Source: Amylostereum areolatum (lineage: Eukaryota; Basidiomycota; Agaricomycetes; Russulales; Stereaceae). From it: a stretch of DNA of 64,000 nt. Where the stretch lies: contig SAXG01000014.1 of assembly GCA_012932865.1 (NCBI GenBank), positions 890,740 to 954,739 of the forward strand, in the 5' to 3' direction. The translations under genes were made by a program, and so were the position numbers. The notes under the pieces were generated by a model. It was not told the DNA's origin. It saw only the letters and a list, made by a program, of their open reading frames with translations, and did not search any database. Shown one piece after another: positions 56,801 through 64,000 of this stretch (position 1 is its first letter; every line of letters starts with the position of its first letter).

Positions 56801-57964
56801 AACAATATCTTCGAGCATTCTGCAACGGAGATCAAACGAATTGGGCAAAACTTCTACCAAAAGCAGAATTTGCACACAATATAAGACAACATTCAGCTAC
56901 AAAAGCTTCCCCATTTGAACTCCTACACGGGTATCAACCGGTTTTTAACCCGGCAATACCAACCGATCCGCGAATACCGACAGCCGAAGAAAGAATAAAG
57001 AACTTTAAGGATGTCACGGTTCGCCCTTTTGCTCCGCTTTTCCTTGCTTTCTCACGCTATCTGATCTCACACCTGTGGATCAATCCCCTTTGATGGCATC
57101 GCTGATGTTCCCCTTGGTCTGTGCACATCCCCTCCCTAGTATATATAGCTGGCCTGCATGTATCTAGTTCCTTAGTCTTTCCTCCTAGTCTTTACCGGCT
57201 CAGAGTGCAATGTACTGTTCTCCCTTTGTTCCCTGATTCCCCCTTCCTCTGAGCCACTGCCTGTGTCGCGACTTAGAAGGCTATTGGATGCATTCCTTAG
57301 TCGGTCGTTCTTGACAAAGGACGCATGGGACAACGCAGAAGCAAGTCTGGAAATAGCTGCCAAATTAATGAAAATGCAGCATGATCAAACGTTCACACTG
57401 CGAGATCAACTCAAACAGGGTGACCAAGTATGGTTAGACGGAAAAAATCTTAACACGGTATACCCAAAAACTAAACTAGCACCAAAGCGATTCGGCCCAT
57501 TCAAAATCGAAAAAGTAATAGGACCAGTAACCTATCGCTTAGAACTACCGGCGAAGTGGAAAATACATCCGGTATTTCACGCGGCACTATTAATTCCGTT
57601 CAAAGAAACAGAACAATATGGAGAAGCTTACGAAAAACCGCCTCCGGAACTAGTAAACGATGAAGAACTCTATGAACTAGAAACAATAATAGCCTCGAAA
57701 CTAGACAAACGATATTCCGAACCATTACATTATTTCGTAAATGGAAAGGCTACCCAGATTCCGGTAACACATGGGAACCAGCATCTAATCTCGAAGGATC
57801 AAAAGATGCGATCACAGAGTTCCATCGAAATAACCCCAAGGCACCGAAGTTGCCACCACAGCCAATCAGAGATACCAACACAGAAGCCACTGATCGTGAC
57901 GAAACCGACGCAACACAGCAAGAACAAAGACCAACGAGACGAAAGAAACGCAAGACGAAAGTAA
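53776..57964 (+). pseudogene. Gypsy Pol: protease, RT, RNase H, integrase, chromodomain (disrupted)
   Basis: Domains in order, numbered from the frameshift: aspartic protease with ALLDSGASSTLIHPDF (about residue 68), reverse transcriptase with MVVYMDDILIF (about 465), RNase H with FRIESDASDFAYGAIL (about 612), integrase zinc finger with GHPGEMKTLE and CPVCQ (about 840-875), and the integrase core with DFITDLP, SDRGPQF and ETERVNQE (about 905-1000). At 57012 a solo LTR cuts in; coding continues in the same frame after 57316 to HPVFHAALLIPF. At about 57740 a 1-nt loss shifts the chromodomain: after HYF the expected KWKGYPDSGNTWEP text lies in the next frame, running to about 57970. It normally copies element RNA and integrates the cDNA; this copy cannot. 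Confidence 0.93.
57012..57316 (+). mobile_element. Solo LTR (305 bp) inside the Gypsy pol
   Basis: Begins TGTCACGGTTCGCCC and ends GTTCTTGACA, flanked by the 5-bp duplication AAGGA at 57007-57011 and 57317-57321. A TATATATAGC box lies at about 57139. Skipping it and one duplication copy joins the pol frame exactly. Its first bases resemble the solo LTR at 46399-46818 (TGTCACGG-TCGC), so both may belong to related families. Confidence 0.93.
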
Positions 57965-58115
57965 GACATTAGTGAGACTCAACGGCATTCAGGCGAATGC
58001 ACTGCCAACAAGGGGGGGATAAAAACCCTACGGGTTCAACAAGACAGATCACCAATGTCCACCACCCCAAACGCAGCCAACACTTCCTCCACCAATCCGA
58101 TCGTCTCATCTAGCA

Positions 58116-59858
58116 ATGTCGACCACCTCCGCCTCATCTGCAACCGAGTTCACCACTCTCAACAGGAACGCGCCCTCTGCGGAGACTGCTTCATCGCTCG
58201 ATCAGCAGCAATCCTTGCAATTAAGTCACTACCTTCTCCGCCTAGGTCAGGACCAGACGGAAGAACAGACGGAAGAGCAAGGGGTAAGCCGCTTAGAAGC
58301 ACACAGAAGAACCCTAACTGAAGCACCCGGATTCCTCACAGGTGCTAATGCAATCCCCATGGCCCGGAGCAGCGGAAGCCCCAACGCCCGATTCCCCGAT
58401 ACTCGAGAGTCAGATAGCCCGCATGATAGCCGGAGTAGCACTCGAGCAGGCCAGACAGCGGATCGACGACCTCAGGAGGGAGTCAGCCGACGTCCAGGAC
58501 ATCCTGAAGAACCACATCAAGATGCTCGACGGAGAACTCCGCCAACTAGACTCGAGGTACCTGACGCTCTCGACCGAGATGGAAAAGCGAGAGGTCAAGC
58601 TTCTTCGACGATTCCGGAAGCTAGCGCAGCGGCTGTACTCAACGTCGCAGAGCTCCGGAGATTCCTTACTGAAGTCGGACACAGAGTCAACTGGCTCAAC
58701 TGGGAAAGACACACCTTCCGCGCTGCCTACGAAGGAGAAATCCTCCGCAGACGAATGGAAACTACCGGAGTTCCCCATATGTCGTCACGCGACGGCCCCG
58801 ACATCGACCTCATCTTCCATGGACATCACATCTCCCCGGGCTATACTGTTCGACCCGATCCCATCGCGTCCGCCCTCGCCAGACCCCCGTTCCTTCCTAA
58901 CGCCCCTCCACGACCCGTCACCGCTCCCACCCCGCCGGGATCCATACCCGTCCCCGGCCTCACCCACATTAACCCCATCCAGCCTCCCGTCGCTCGAAAC
59001 GGAGTACCCGGAGAGCTGTTCAGACAGCCCCTGCCAGGAGAGCTATCGGGACAGCCCCTGGTCCTTCCAGAGCTCGGACAACCGACCGGACGACCGACCA
59101 GCAGTCCGCGACCGATACCTAGGACATCTTCTCGGCTGCCCGCCGTGCCTAGACCGCCAACTCCATTCCCACTATCTGCTGGCGACGCTCCCATGCCGTG
59201 GCACGGAAGCCCCGCCCCCTATCCCTCATTCCTACGTCCGCACCCCGACCACGCTCGAGATCCCGTCACCCAAGATCCCCGAGTCACCGCACAGCGACGT
59301 AAACATGATTCTGTCGACCCCGACGGAAGACCGTTCAAGCGAATCAGAGAGCTCAGACTCCCCGATGCATCGGGTGAGGAAGAACTTCAAAGAGCTCCAG
59401 AAGATAGTCGATCGGATGATGGAAGACCGCGCTCGCCGGAGACAGGAACTCAACCTAACGGACGAGTCGGACAGTTCAGCGAACGAATCGGACAGTTCGG
59501 CGGACAAAGCGGAAGAAACGGCCGAGAACCCCTCGGACCAGTGGAGCAACGAGCCGACCACGTGGACGCAAGAGAAGTGGGACGCAATTCCCTCGAAGCC
59601 GCGGAAACGCTGCTGGAAATGTGGCAAGCGAGGCCATCTCCGCCGAGATTGTCCCCGTCGCAAGGACGCTCCCCCTCACTTCCCCCGATCTCGGTCCTGC
59701 TATCCCCTCCAACCACAGACTCCTCTTCCTCACCCTCGCCCGAGCCGTCCGGATATCAGTTACGGTCCAGGAACACTGATGTCCCACCCCCACCTCCGAC
59801 GTACCGACGCTACCGCCCGCGCCCACAGGCAGCTTCTGGGATTCCTCACACGACGTGA
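58116..59858 (+). CDS. Gypsy extra open frame A (580 aa)
   Basis: Starts MSTTSASSATEFTTLNRNAP shortly after pol. Around residues 190-260 it has well-formed protein text: LRRFLTEVGHRVNWLNWERH, then RRRMETTGVPHMSSRDGPDI and LIFHGHHISPGYTVRPDP. Much of the rest is Pro/Arg-rich. It overlaps frame B over 1517 bp in a different frame. A third frame after pol is not part of standard Gypsy elements. It may be the original start of one protein whose later part now lies in frame B. Confidence 0.6.
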   Translation: MSTTSASSATEFTTLNRNAPSAETASSLDQQQSLQLSHYLLRLGQDQTEEQTEEQGVSRLEAHRRTLTEAPGFLTGANAIPMARSSGSPNARFPDTRESDSPHDSRSSTRAGQTADRRPQEGVSRRPGHPEEPHQDARRRTPPTRLEVPDALDRDGKARGQASSTIPEASAAAVLNVAELRRFLTEVGHRVNWLNWERHTFRAAYEGEILRRRMETTGVPHMSSRDGPDIDLIFHGHHISPGYTVRPDPIASALARPPFLPNAPPRPVTAPTPPGSIPVPGLTHINPIQPPVARNGVPGELFRQPLPGELSGQPLVLPELGQPTGRPTSSPRPIPRTSSRLPAVPRPPTPFPLSAGDAPMPWHGSPAPYPSFLRPHPDHARDPVTQDPRVTAQRRKHDSVDPDGRPFKRIRELRLPDASGEEELQRAPEDSRSDDGRPRSPETGTQPNGRVGQFSERIGQFGGQSGRNGREPLGPVEQRADHVDAREVGRNSLEAAETLLEMWQARPSPPRLSPSQGRSPSLPPISVLLSPPTTDSSSSPSPEPSGYQLRSRNTDVPPPPPTYRRYRPRPQAASGIPHTT

Positions 59859-60054
59859 GAGCCTGACGCACGAAGCCGCCCAACACGCCACTGAGCAGTG
59901 GCTGTACTGGGAGGACGCAATGCTCCGCACTCAGCGAGAACCCCCCTCGCGCTTCAATCACTCCTGGCGCGTCGACGATCTCTTCTGGAAGGAAGAAGAT
60001 TGGGACTTACAGGAAGCGGAGGAGTTGAAGGATCACTGGCCGGAACCCTGGTAA
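58342..60054 (+). CDS. Gypsy extra open frame B with coiled coil and CCHC knuckle (570 aa)
   Basis: Lies +1 relative to frame A. Early on it has a long coiled coil: IARMIAGVALEQARQRIDDL, then ADVQDILKNHIKMLDGEL and TEMEKREVKLLRRFRKLAQ. Later it has KNFKELQKIVDRMMEDRARR and a zinc knuckle, CWKCGKRGHLRRDC, at about residue 430. The C terminus is rich in Trp and acidic residues (RVDDLFWKEEDWDLQEAEEL). A coiled coil followed by a knuckle is Gag-like, yet it stands after pol. Either it is an additional RNA-binding protein, or frames A and B are parts of one ancestral frame split by indels. Confidence 0.65.
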   Translation: MLMQSPWPGAAEAPTPDSPILESQIARMIAGVALEQARQRIDDLRRESADVQDILKNHIKMLDGELRQLDSRYLTLSTEMEKREVKLLRRFRKLAQRLYSTSQSSGDSLLKSDTESTGSTGKDTPSALPTKEKSSADEWKLPEFPICRHATAPTSTSSSMDITSPRAILFDPIPSRPPSPDPRSFLTPLHDPSPLPPRRDPYPSPASPTLTPSSLPSLETEYPESCSDSPCQESYRDSPWSFQSSDNRPDDRPAVRDRYLGHLLGCPPCLDRQLHSHYLLATLPCRGTEAPPPIPHSYVRTPTTLEIPSPKIPESPHSDVNMILSTPTEDRSSESESSDSPMHRVRKNFKELQKIVDRMMEDRARRRQELNLTDESDSSANESDSSADKAEETAENPSDQWSNEPTTWTQEKWDAIPSKPRKRCWKCGKRGHLRRDCPRRKDAPPHFPRSRSCYPLQPQTPLPHPRPSRPDISYGPGTLMSHPHLRRTDATARAHRQLLGFLTRRESLTHEAAQHATEQWLYWEDAMLRTQREPPSRFNHSWRVDDLFWKEEDWDLQEAEELKDHWPEPW

Positions 60055-60442
60055 GCGCACGGACAGACTTTACCCATCATCATGCACTCGGACTTTCTCT
60101 CTCCCCCATCGTTACACTCTCGCATCTATTGTCACGATACTTCTCGGACTGATCATGGACTGCGCCCTCATCCGCACGCATATTTTCCTCGGACTTCTCT
60201 ACTATACCGGTTTTCTATCGCTATGAGGAAGGCGAAACGCTTGATATTCTCCCCGCGACGCGCTGGACGCGTCGCCTGCTTACGACTCAGTTTTGATTAT
60301 GTACGAATCATCGCTTACGATTGCTGGCAATGATTACATCATTGCCCCTCCGCATCGTAAGGATAAAAAGGAAAGCTACAAAGACCACAACATCCTCAGA
60401 CATCGTCTAAACAAACCCACTCGCACCACCCACACCAACCAA

Positions 60443-60826
60443 ATGTCTTCCACCCTCACCTCCTCATCGCGCAACCTCTCCACCACCAACCACACTCCCC
60501 CTACCACTCCTCCTCCCTCGCCCGTCCTCTCGCGCACTCCTACGCCCGACCCACAAGACGAAGAACTCCTTCGTCATCTCAAACGAGTCACGGAACTCCT
60601 AAGCCGTCCGGACGTCGCTCACGCCATGAAGAGGCCGAGAAGCCTAGACGAAGAAGCCATGCAGGAGTCGAAGGGAAGATGCGGCATCAAGGGACTCTTC
60701 CGAAAACGCGGGCCTCGGTTCAAGAGCCCGGATCACGCGACGACGGCAAGGATAGGACATCGGTTAGGGGCTACTACGATAGACGAGGAGGACCTGAAAG
60801 TAGTAGAGGCGTTGTTAAAGCGATAG
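60443..60826 (+). CDS. Gypsy small extra frame (127 aa)
   Basis: Starts MSSTLTSSSRNLSTTNHTPP. After a Thr/Pro-rich start comes a helical part, DEELLRHLKRVTELLSRPDV, a basic stretch (MKRPRSLDEEA) and an ordered end DEEDLKVVEALLKR. It lies between frame B and the 3' LTR. Unknown role; it may be a residue of a longer frame. The same frame is open to 60293 upstream. Confidence 0.45.
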   Translation: MSSTLTSSSRNLSTTNHTPPTTPPPSPVLSRTPTPDPQDEELLRHLKRVTELLSRPDVAHAMKRPRSLDEEAMQESKGRCGIKGLFRKRGPRFKSPDHATTARIGHRLGATTIDEEDLKVVEALLKR

Positions 60827-61128
60827 AATAGAATTCTATTGTTGAGGTCCGGGCAAGGATATAAAGAGTGAACATCAGAAAACGACAAACCCAGAAGCAT
60901 GATGCAATCAGCACAATCACCCGATCTCGCGATTTTCGATACGCCCACCCCACGCTGGCTCATCCCCATTCAGCATCATCGTAGGAATCACGATCCTCAC
61001 CTTCGTCGCATCGACTATATTCCTTCTCCAAGGCGAAGAACGAACGATCGACAACACGTTCAAGACATCCCTCTAGAACCTCTTCGATTCAGGAATCTAC
61101 AGGACGTAGATTCTAGAGAGGGGGATAG

Positions 61129-61669
61129 TGTTACAACTTGTCCAAGGTACTCCAGTTTCCATTTCCTTACTAGGAAGGACGTTGCTAAACGACGGGTTAC
61201 GACGGTGCCCCCAGTTCGTAACCGTCTCAACCACACAACGACGACAGTGCCACAGATCGTCACCGTCTCAACAGCAGTGCCACAGATCGTCACCGTCTCA
61301 ACGGCATAGCCCCGACGGTGCCACAGTCTCGTTCCCGTAGATACTCGATACGACCGTTGCTCGATGTACATATATTTACTCGACCTCCTTTCTTATAAAA
61401 GGAGGCCCATCGAACGAGCCATTCCCCAGCTCGTTCTCTTTGTAAATACAGGACTGTTCTAATAAGAACCTCCTCCTCTAAACGCTAAAGAGAATCCCAA
61501 GCAAACTAAGTTGATAAGCTCGCCTAAGTCTTCCGTGAAGACTTACTGCTTCGCTTATCGACCTTCACCTTCGTATAACCGAGACGTCGGGATCACCTGA
61601 TCCCACCTCTCACGCGTAAGAGTACTGTAGCCTGAGCCGCTTGTCACGTGATAAGGACCGTCCTTAACA
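61129..61669 (+). repeat. Gypsy 3' LTR
   Basis: 541 bp, same ends and TATAAAA box as the 5' LTR, with many substitutions and small indels between the two. Confidence 0.95.
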
Positions 61670-61836
61670 GGGGGCAGGAGAGCAAGAAGAGAGGCAGTGA
61701 TGACGAGGGCTTGCAGGAGATTCTGGATGTACTCGAGCTCGGGCATGGAGAAGAAAAATGGTGGTGGGAGTACGTTTGGGAGCGCGGGAGGCGGCTCCGC
61801 ATCGTCGCCCGATGAGGGCACGGGTTTGGTGGGCAT
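61670..61836 (-). pseudogene. 5' coding fragment cut off by the Gypsy LTR
   Basis: From an ATG at 61836 the minus strand reads MPTKPVPSSGDDAEPPPALP, then MPELEYIQNLLQALVITASL and LALLPP, and then runs into the 3' LTR. The helix near the end looks like real protein. The rest is either lost or lies beyond the element; what follows at 51110 does not give an obvious continuation. Confidence 0.45.
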
Positions 61837-61864
61837 AGGGCATGCTGATGAAACACATAAAACC

Positions 61865-61935
61865 TGGTCAGACCAGGATTCGAACCCAGGTCCTCCCTAC
61901 AGTACTGGGATGCCTTACCACTAGGCTATCCAACC
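61865..61935 (-). tRNA. tRNA-like sequence, anticodon read as ACU (uncertain)
   Basis: A 71-nt cloverleaf can be drawn on the minus strand: acceptor GGTTGGA with TCTGACC, D arm GCCT/AGGC around AGTGGTA, T arm CTGGG-TTCGAAT-CCTGG, and discriminator A. Both internal promoter boxes are present (A box TAGCCTAGTGG, B box GGTTCGAATCC). The anticodon stem TCCCA/AGGGA has an A-A mismatch at its end. The loop GTACTGT gives ACT with the invariant T before it. An A-starting AGU-reading serine tRNA with a short variable arm is not normal, so this may be a tRNA pseudogene or tRNA-derived repeat. Confidence 0.55.
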
Positions 61936-62400
61936 GTCTAGAGTGTGAATCTCATATTCAACACATGCGACAGGGGTCGTTGCACCCAGGGCTTGTATAA
62001 GCCGTACGATCCACACGTGATCCCCCGCGTTCGCCACGCCGGAGTAGGGCGTCGCTAGCTGGGCCGTCCACTCGGCGATGATGGCCTTGAGGGATGTCGA
62101 GCGCCACAGGTCGAGTATGAGCGCGCGCTCGCCCTTGCGCACCTGGTCACGGGATGGTCGCCCGCAGCTGCGCCTCGCTCATTGCGCCCATGACGAACTG
62201 GGACAGGTCGTCCTTCACCGCGTCTGCGAGCTAGAGGATGTTGCACACAGTGTTGACGATGAGCTTGGCGAGGTCTGGGAGGGCGCTGGACGGAGGCGGG
62301 TCGGCGAGACGCGCGAGGAGGGCGTTGATGTAGGCGTTGCGCAGGGGGGCACAGCGTTTGCGGAGGGCTGAGAGGATTTTGCGGAAGTGGATGAGGGCGG

Positions 62401-62465
62401 ACGAGGGCGGCGGACGAGGGCGGCGGACGAGGGCGGCGGACGAGGGCGGCGGACGAGGGCGGCGG
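62401..62465. repeat. 13-bp minisatellite
   Basis: Five perfect tandem copies of ACGAGGGCGGCGG, followed by degenerate copies (ACGAGGGTGG, ACGAGGATGG) to about 62600. Confidence 0.9.
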
Positions 62466-62693
62466 ACGAGGGTGGACGAGGATGGAAGCGGGCGGGCGGC
62501 GGATGAGGGTGGAAGCAGGCAGCGGACGAGGGCGGAAGCAGGCAGCAGACAAGGGTGGAAACCAAGGGCGGCGGGGAGCGAACGTAGCGGCGGGAGATGA
62601 GGGCGGAGGACGAGGGCAGGGGACGAGGGTGGGGAAGGGAAAGGACGGGGGTGGATGGAGGACGACAGAAAGTTGGTACGTGGCCATGTATCC

Positions 62694-62867
62694 TTGCACA
62701 GCTGAACCACGGTTCGGGCCGGTTCTGTCGGTTCTTCCCCGGCCCGAACCCGAACCTGAACCGACGGCCGAAAGCCAGAACCAGAACCGGAACCGGACCG
62801 AACTGTCGGTTCGGTTCTGTCGGTTCGGGTTCGGACCGCGGTTCTGAACCGAACTTTGGCAACACTA
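62694..62867 (-). mobile_element. hAT-type terminal sequence or short non-autonomous element
   Basis: The minus strand starts TAGTGTTGCCAAAGTTCGG and goes on with many alternating GGTTC and GAACC words. TAGTGTTGCC is also the end of the hAT element at 44136, and such word-rich zones are typical inside hAT ends. I did not find the opposite end or a clear 8-bp duplication. Confidence 0.55.
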
Positions 62868-63189
62868 GGACAGAGTGTACGCCTGACCATGTCAGATGGT
62901 TGAGGATAGGGATGATTGCATGGGATTGACTGACATATGTACATTGGGGGGTCATGAAGGAATGGCCGATGACCTTCGCGATCATCTCGTCCAGGCTCAT
63001 GCGTTCGCCGTTCGCACGGAGTCGACTAGGTTCAACGTTCATCGGATTCTTCCGTAACTGCCGCGCATCGTGGAGGAGCGAAGTTGAGTAATCGAATTTC
63101 GATGCTCGGAAGATGGCAGAGGGTTTCGGAGGAAGGAAGACGACAAGGTTTTCTTCTGGCACATATGTCGGCGTGTGCAGTGAATTCAA

Positions 63190-64000
63190 AGAGGTTCAGA
63201 ACAAACATATCTCTGTGGTGACTGTGACGGCATTACTCGTCACCGAGCGTCACTTCTCCTGCCAGTAGGTGTGACATCAGACAGACGACCTCCTTCAACT
63301 CATGATGCATGAACCACCCCGACAATGGCAAGCCCAACCTTTACGATATCCTCCGGGACTCATCTCTGACGCCTATGACTCGCACGCGGAGGTTATGTGG
63401 CCATCCAAGACCTCTCGATTCCTTTGGAGTCCCTCCAAGTCGTTCGCATGTCTGGAAGCCGTCTTGTTCAGGTCAAACAGGTATCAGAGCATCCCACAGA
63501 CTCTTCCGCGCGATACCCATGACACCCTCTACTATGATATCCATACATCATCGGTCATCGGCTTTCCAGCAAGCGCACGCACGTCGCACGTGGATCTGGA
63601 TCCCCTGCATGTACCATCCACAGCGGACTCCCGCTATGGCGCACGTACTTAGCGGGTCGGACGAGCACCGGCGCGTCGTGTACTTATCAACCCTACCGTC
63701 CTGATGTCACTCCGAACATCGACGTGCGGTATGCCTCGCGTTCCGGCCGGCGGTACGCTCATGCAAACCGCGATGAGCGGGACGCCGATGTCGTCGTCAT
63801 ACGCGCTGTCACTTAAGGCTCCTCTTCTCACCGTTTAAAGTGATGACGAAACGCACGAACGGTCGGGGTTGACTTCTTGGACGGGTGGTTAACGTAGGCC
63901 GCGTCATGTCCTGTTCTTTCTGCAAGGGCTCACCGGACCTCCCCCCTTCATAGCGGAATAATATGAAGTGGTCGTACTGTCCGCACGCAAATTAATGGAA
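63190..64000. other. No supported gene (right edge)
   Basis: Open frames here are short and overlapping, and none shows a domain or a consistent exon chain. It may be the upstream region of the degenerate gene. Confidence 0.4.

Larger units (their letters stand above)
51111..61669 (+). mobile_element. Gypsy/chromovirus LTR retrotransposon, 10.6 kb, inactive
   Basis: Two LTRs (51111-51648 and 61129-61669), both TGTTACAACTTG...CCTTAACA, enclose gag, pol and extra frames. A purine run (GAGAGGGGGATA) lies just before the 3' LTR. The LTRs differ at many positions, so the insertion is not recent. No exact target duplication is seen (GTCGG left, GGGGG right). Pol is broken by a 305-bp solo LTR and by a 1-nt frameshift in the chromodomain. 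At 10.6 kb the element is much longer than usual because of about 3 kb after pol that holds more open frames. Confidence 0.95.
61940..63189 (-). pseudogene. Degenerate unknown gene broken by minisatellite and hAT end
   Basis: The minus strand carries ordered text in pieces. At the 5' side, from 63189, are MNSLHTPTYVPEENLVVFLP, SKFDYSTSLLHDARQLRKNP and MSLDEMIAKVIGHSFMTPQC. Near 62255-62150 are LAKLIVNTVCNIL, a stop, and LADAVKDDLSQFVMGAM. Near 62130-62050 is RKGERALILDLWRSTSLKAI. In-frame stops, a 13-bp minisatellite and a transposon end interrupt it. I do not recognise the family and am not sure all pieces come from one gene. Confidence 0.4.

Noticed and set aside
1..64000. CRISPR arrays, rRNA genes, bacterial operons or terminators
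   Set aside because: Spliceosomal introns and fungal transposons show nuclear eukaryotic DNA; no spaced direct repeats or rRNA-like stretches were seen.

Overview
The window looks like nuclear DNA of a filamentous basidiomycete, probably an Agaricomycete close to the polypores. The reasons are many short introns (about 48-65 bp, GT..AG with CTAAC/CTGAC-like branch points), GC-rich coding sequence, closely packed divergent and convergent genes, a fungal-type (FuA-like) glutathione transferase, BTB and F-box-like proteins, and Copia, Gypsy, Tc1/mariner and hAT transposons. No species is assigned.

Left part (about 2.4-31 kb) is the gene-rich block. It holds a small secreted repeat-peptide precursor built from duplicated exons (2408-2944, minus), the splicing factor SF3B4/Hsh49 (3868-5204), an F-box-like protein (5743-7297, minus), EMC4 (7576-8357), a glutathione transferase (8573-9399, minus) with a deleted copy and a further fragment behind it, release factor eRF1 (11337-12924, minus) sharing a 217-bp promoter with RNase P subunit Pop7 (13142-14010), a TauD-like dioxygenase (14847-16194), a 440-aa protein with two similar W-F-G modules, a BTB protein, a protein with a mitochondrial-looking N terminus, a multi-exon unknown gene and a Ser/Thr kinase (27745-29935, minus). 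Inside this block lies a 4.0-kb Tc1/mariner-class transposon (16716-20736) with perfect 69-bp inverted repeats, a TA target duplication, a transposase and a convergent 575-aa companion gene.

Middle part (about 30-44 kb) is GC-rich and full of microsatellites, with long pyrimidine/purine strand asymmetry. I can defend only one gene there, a 583-aa low-complexity protein (36460-38299, minus).

Right part (44-62 kb) is a transposon nest. It contains a decayed hAT element with an 8-bp target duplication, a truncated Copia pol interrupted by a solo LTR, one host-like gene (49972-51100, minus), and a 10.6-kb chromovirus-type Gypsy element (51111-61669). The Gypsy element has a textbook -1 frameshift signal between gag and pol, a solo LTR inside pol, a 1-nt frameshift in the chromodomain, and extra open frames after pol, two of which overlap each other for 1.5 kb. 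To the right are a coding fragment that stops at the LTR, a tRNA-like sequence, a degenerate gene with a 13-bp minisatellite, and an hAT end.

The host genes do not form one pathway; they are ordinary cell functions (splicing, translation termination, ER membrane insertion, RNA processing, detoxification, signalling). The most novel items are the exon-repeat peptide precursor, the two-gene Tc1/mariner element, and the overlapping extra open frames of the Gypsy element. Exon structures were worked out by hand from splice signals, reading phase and known protein families. Nothing was searched.
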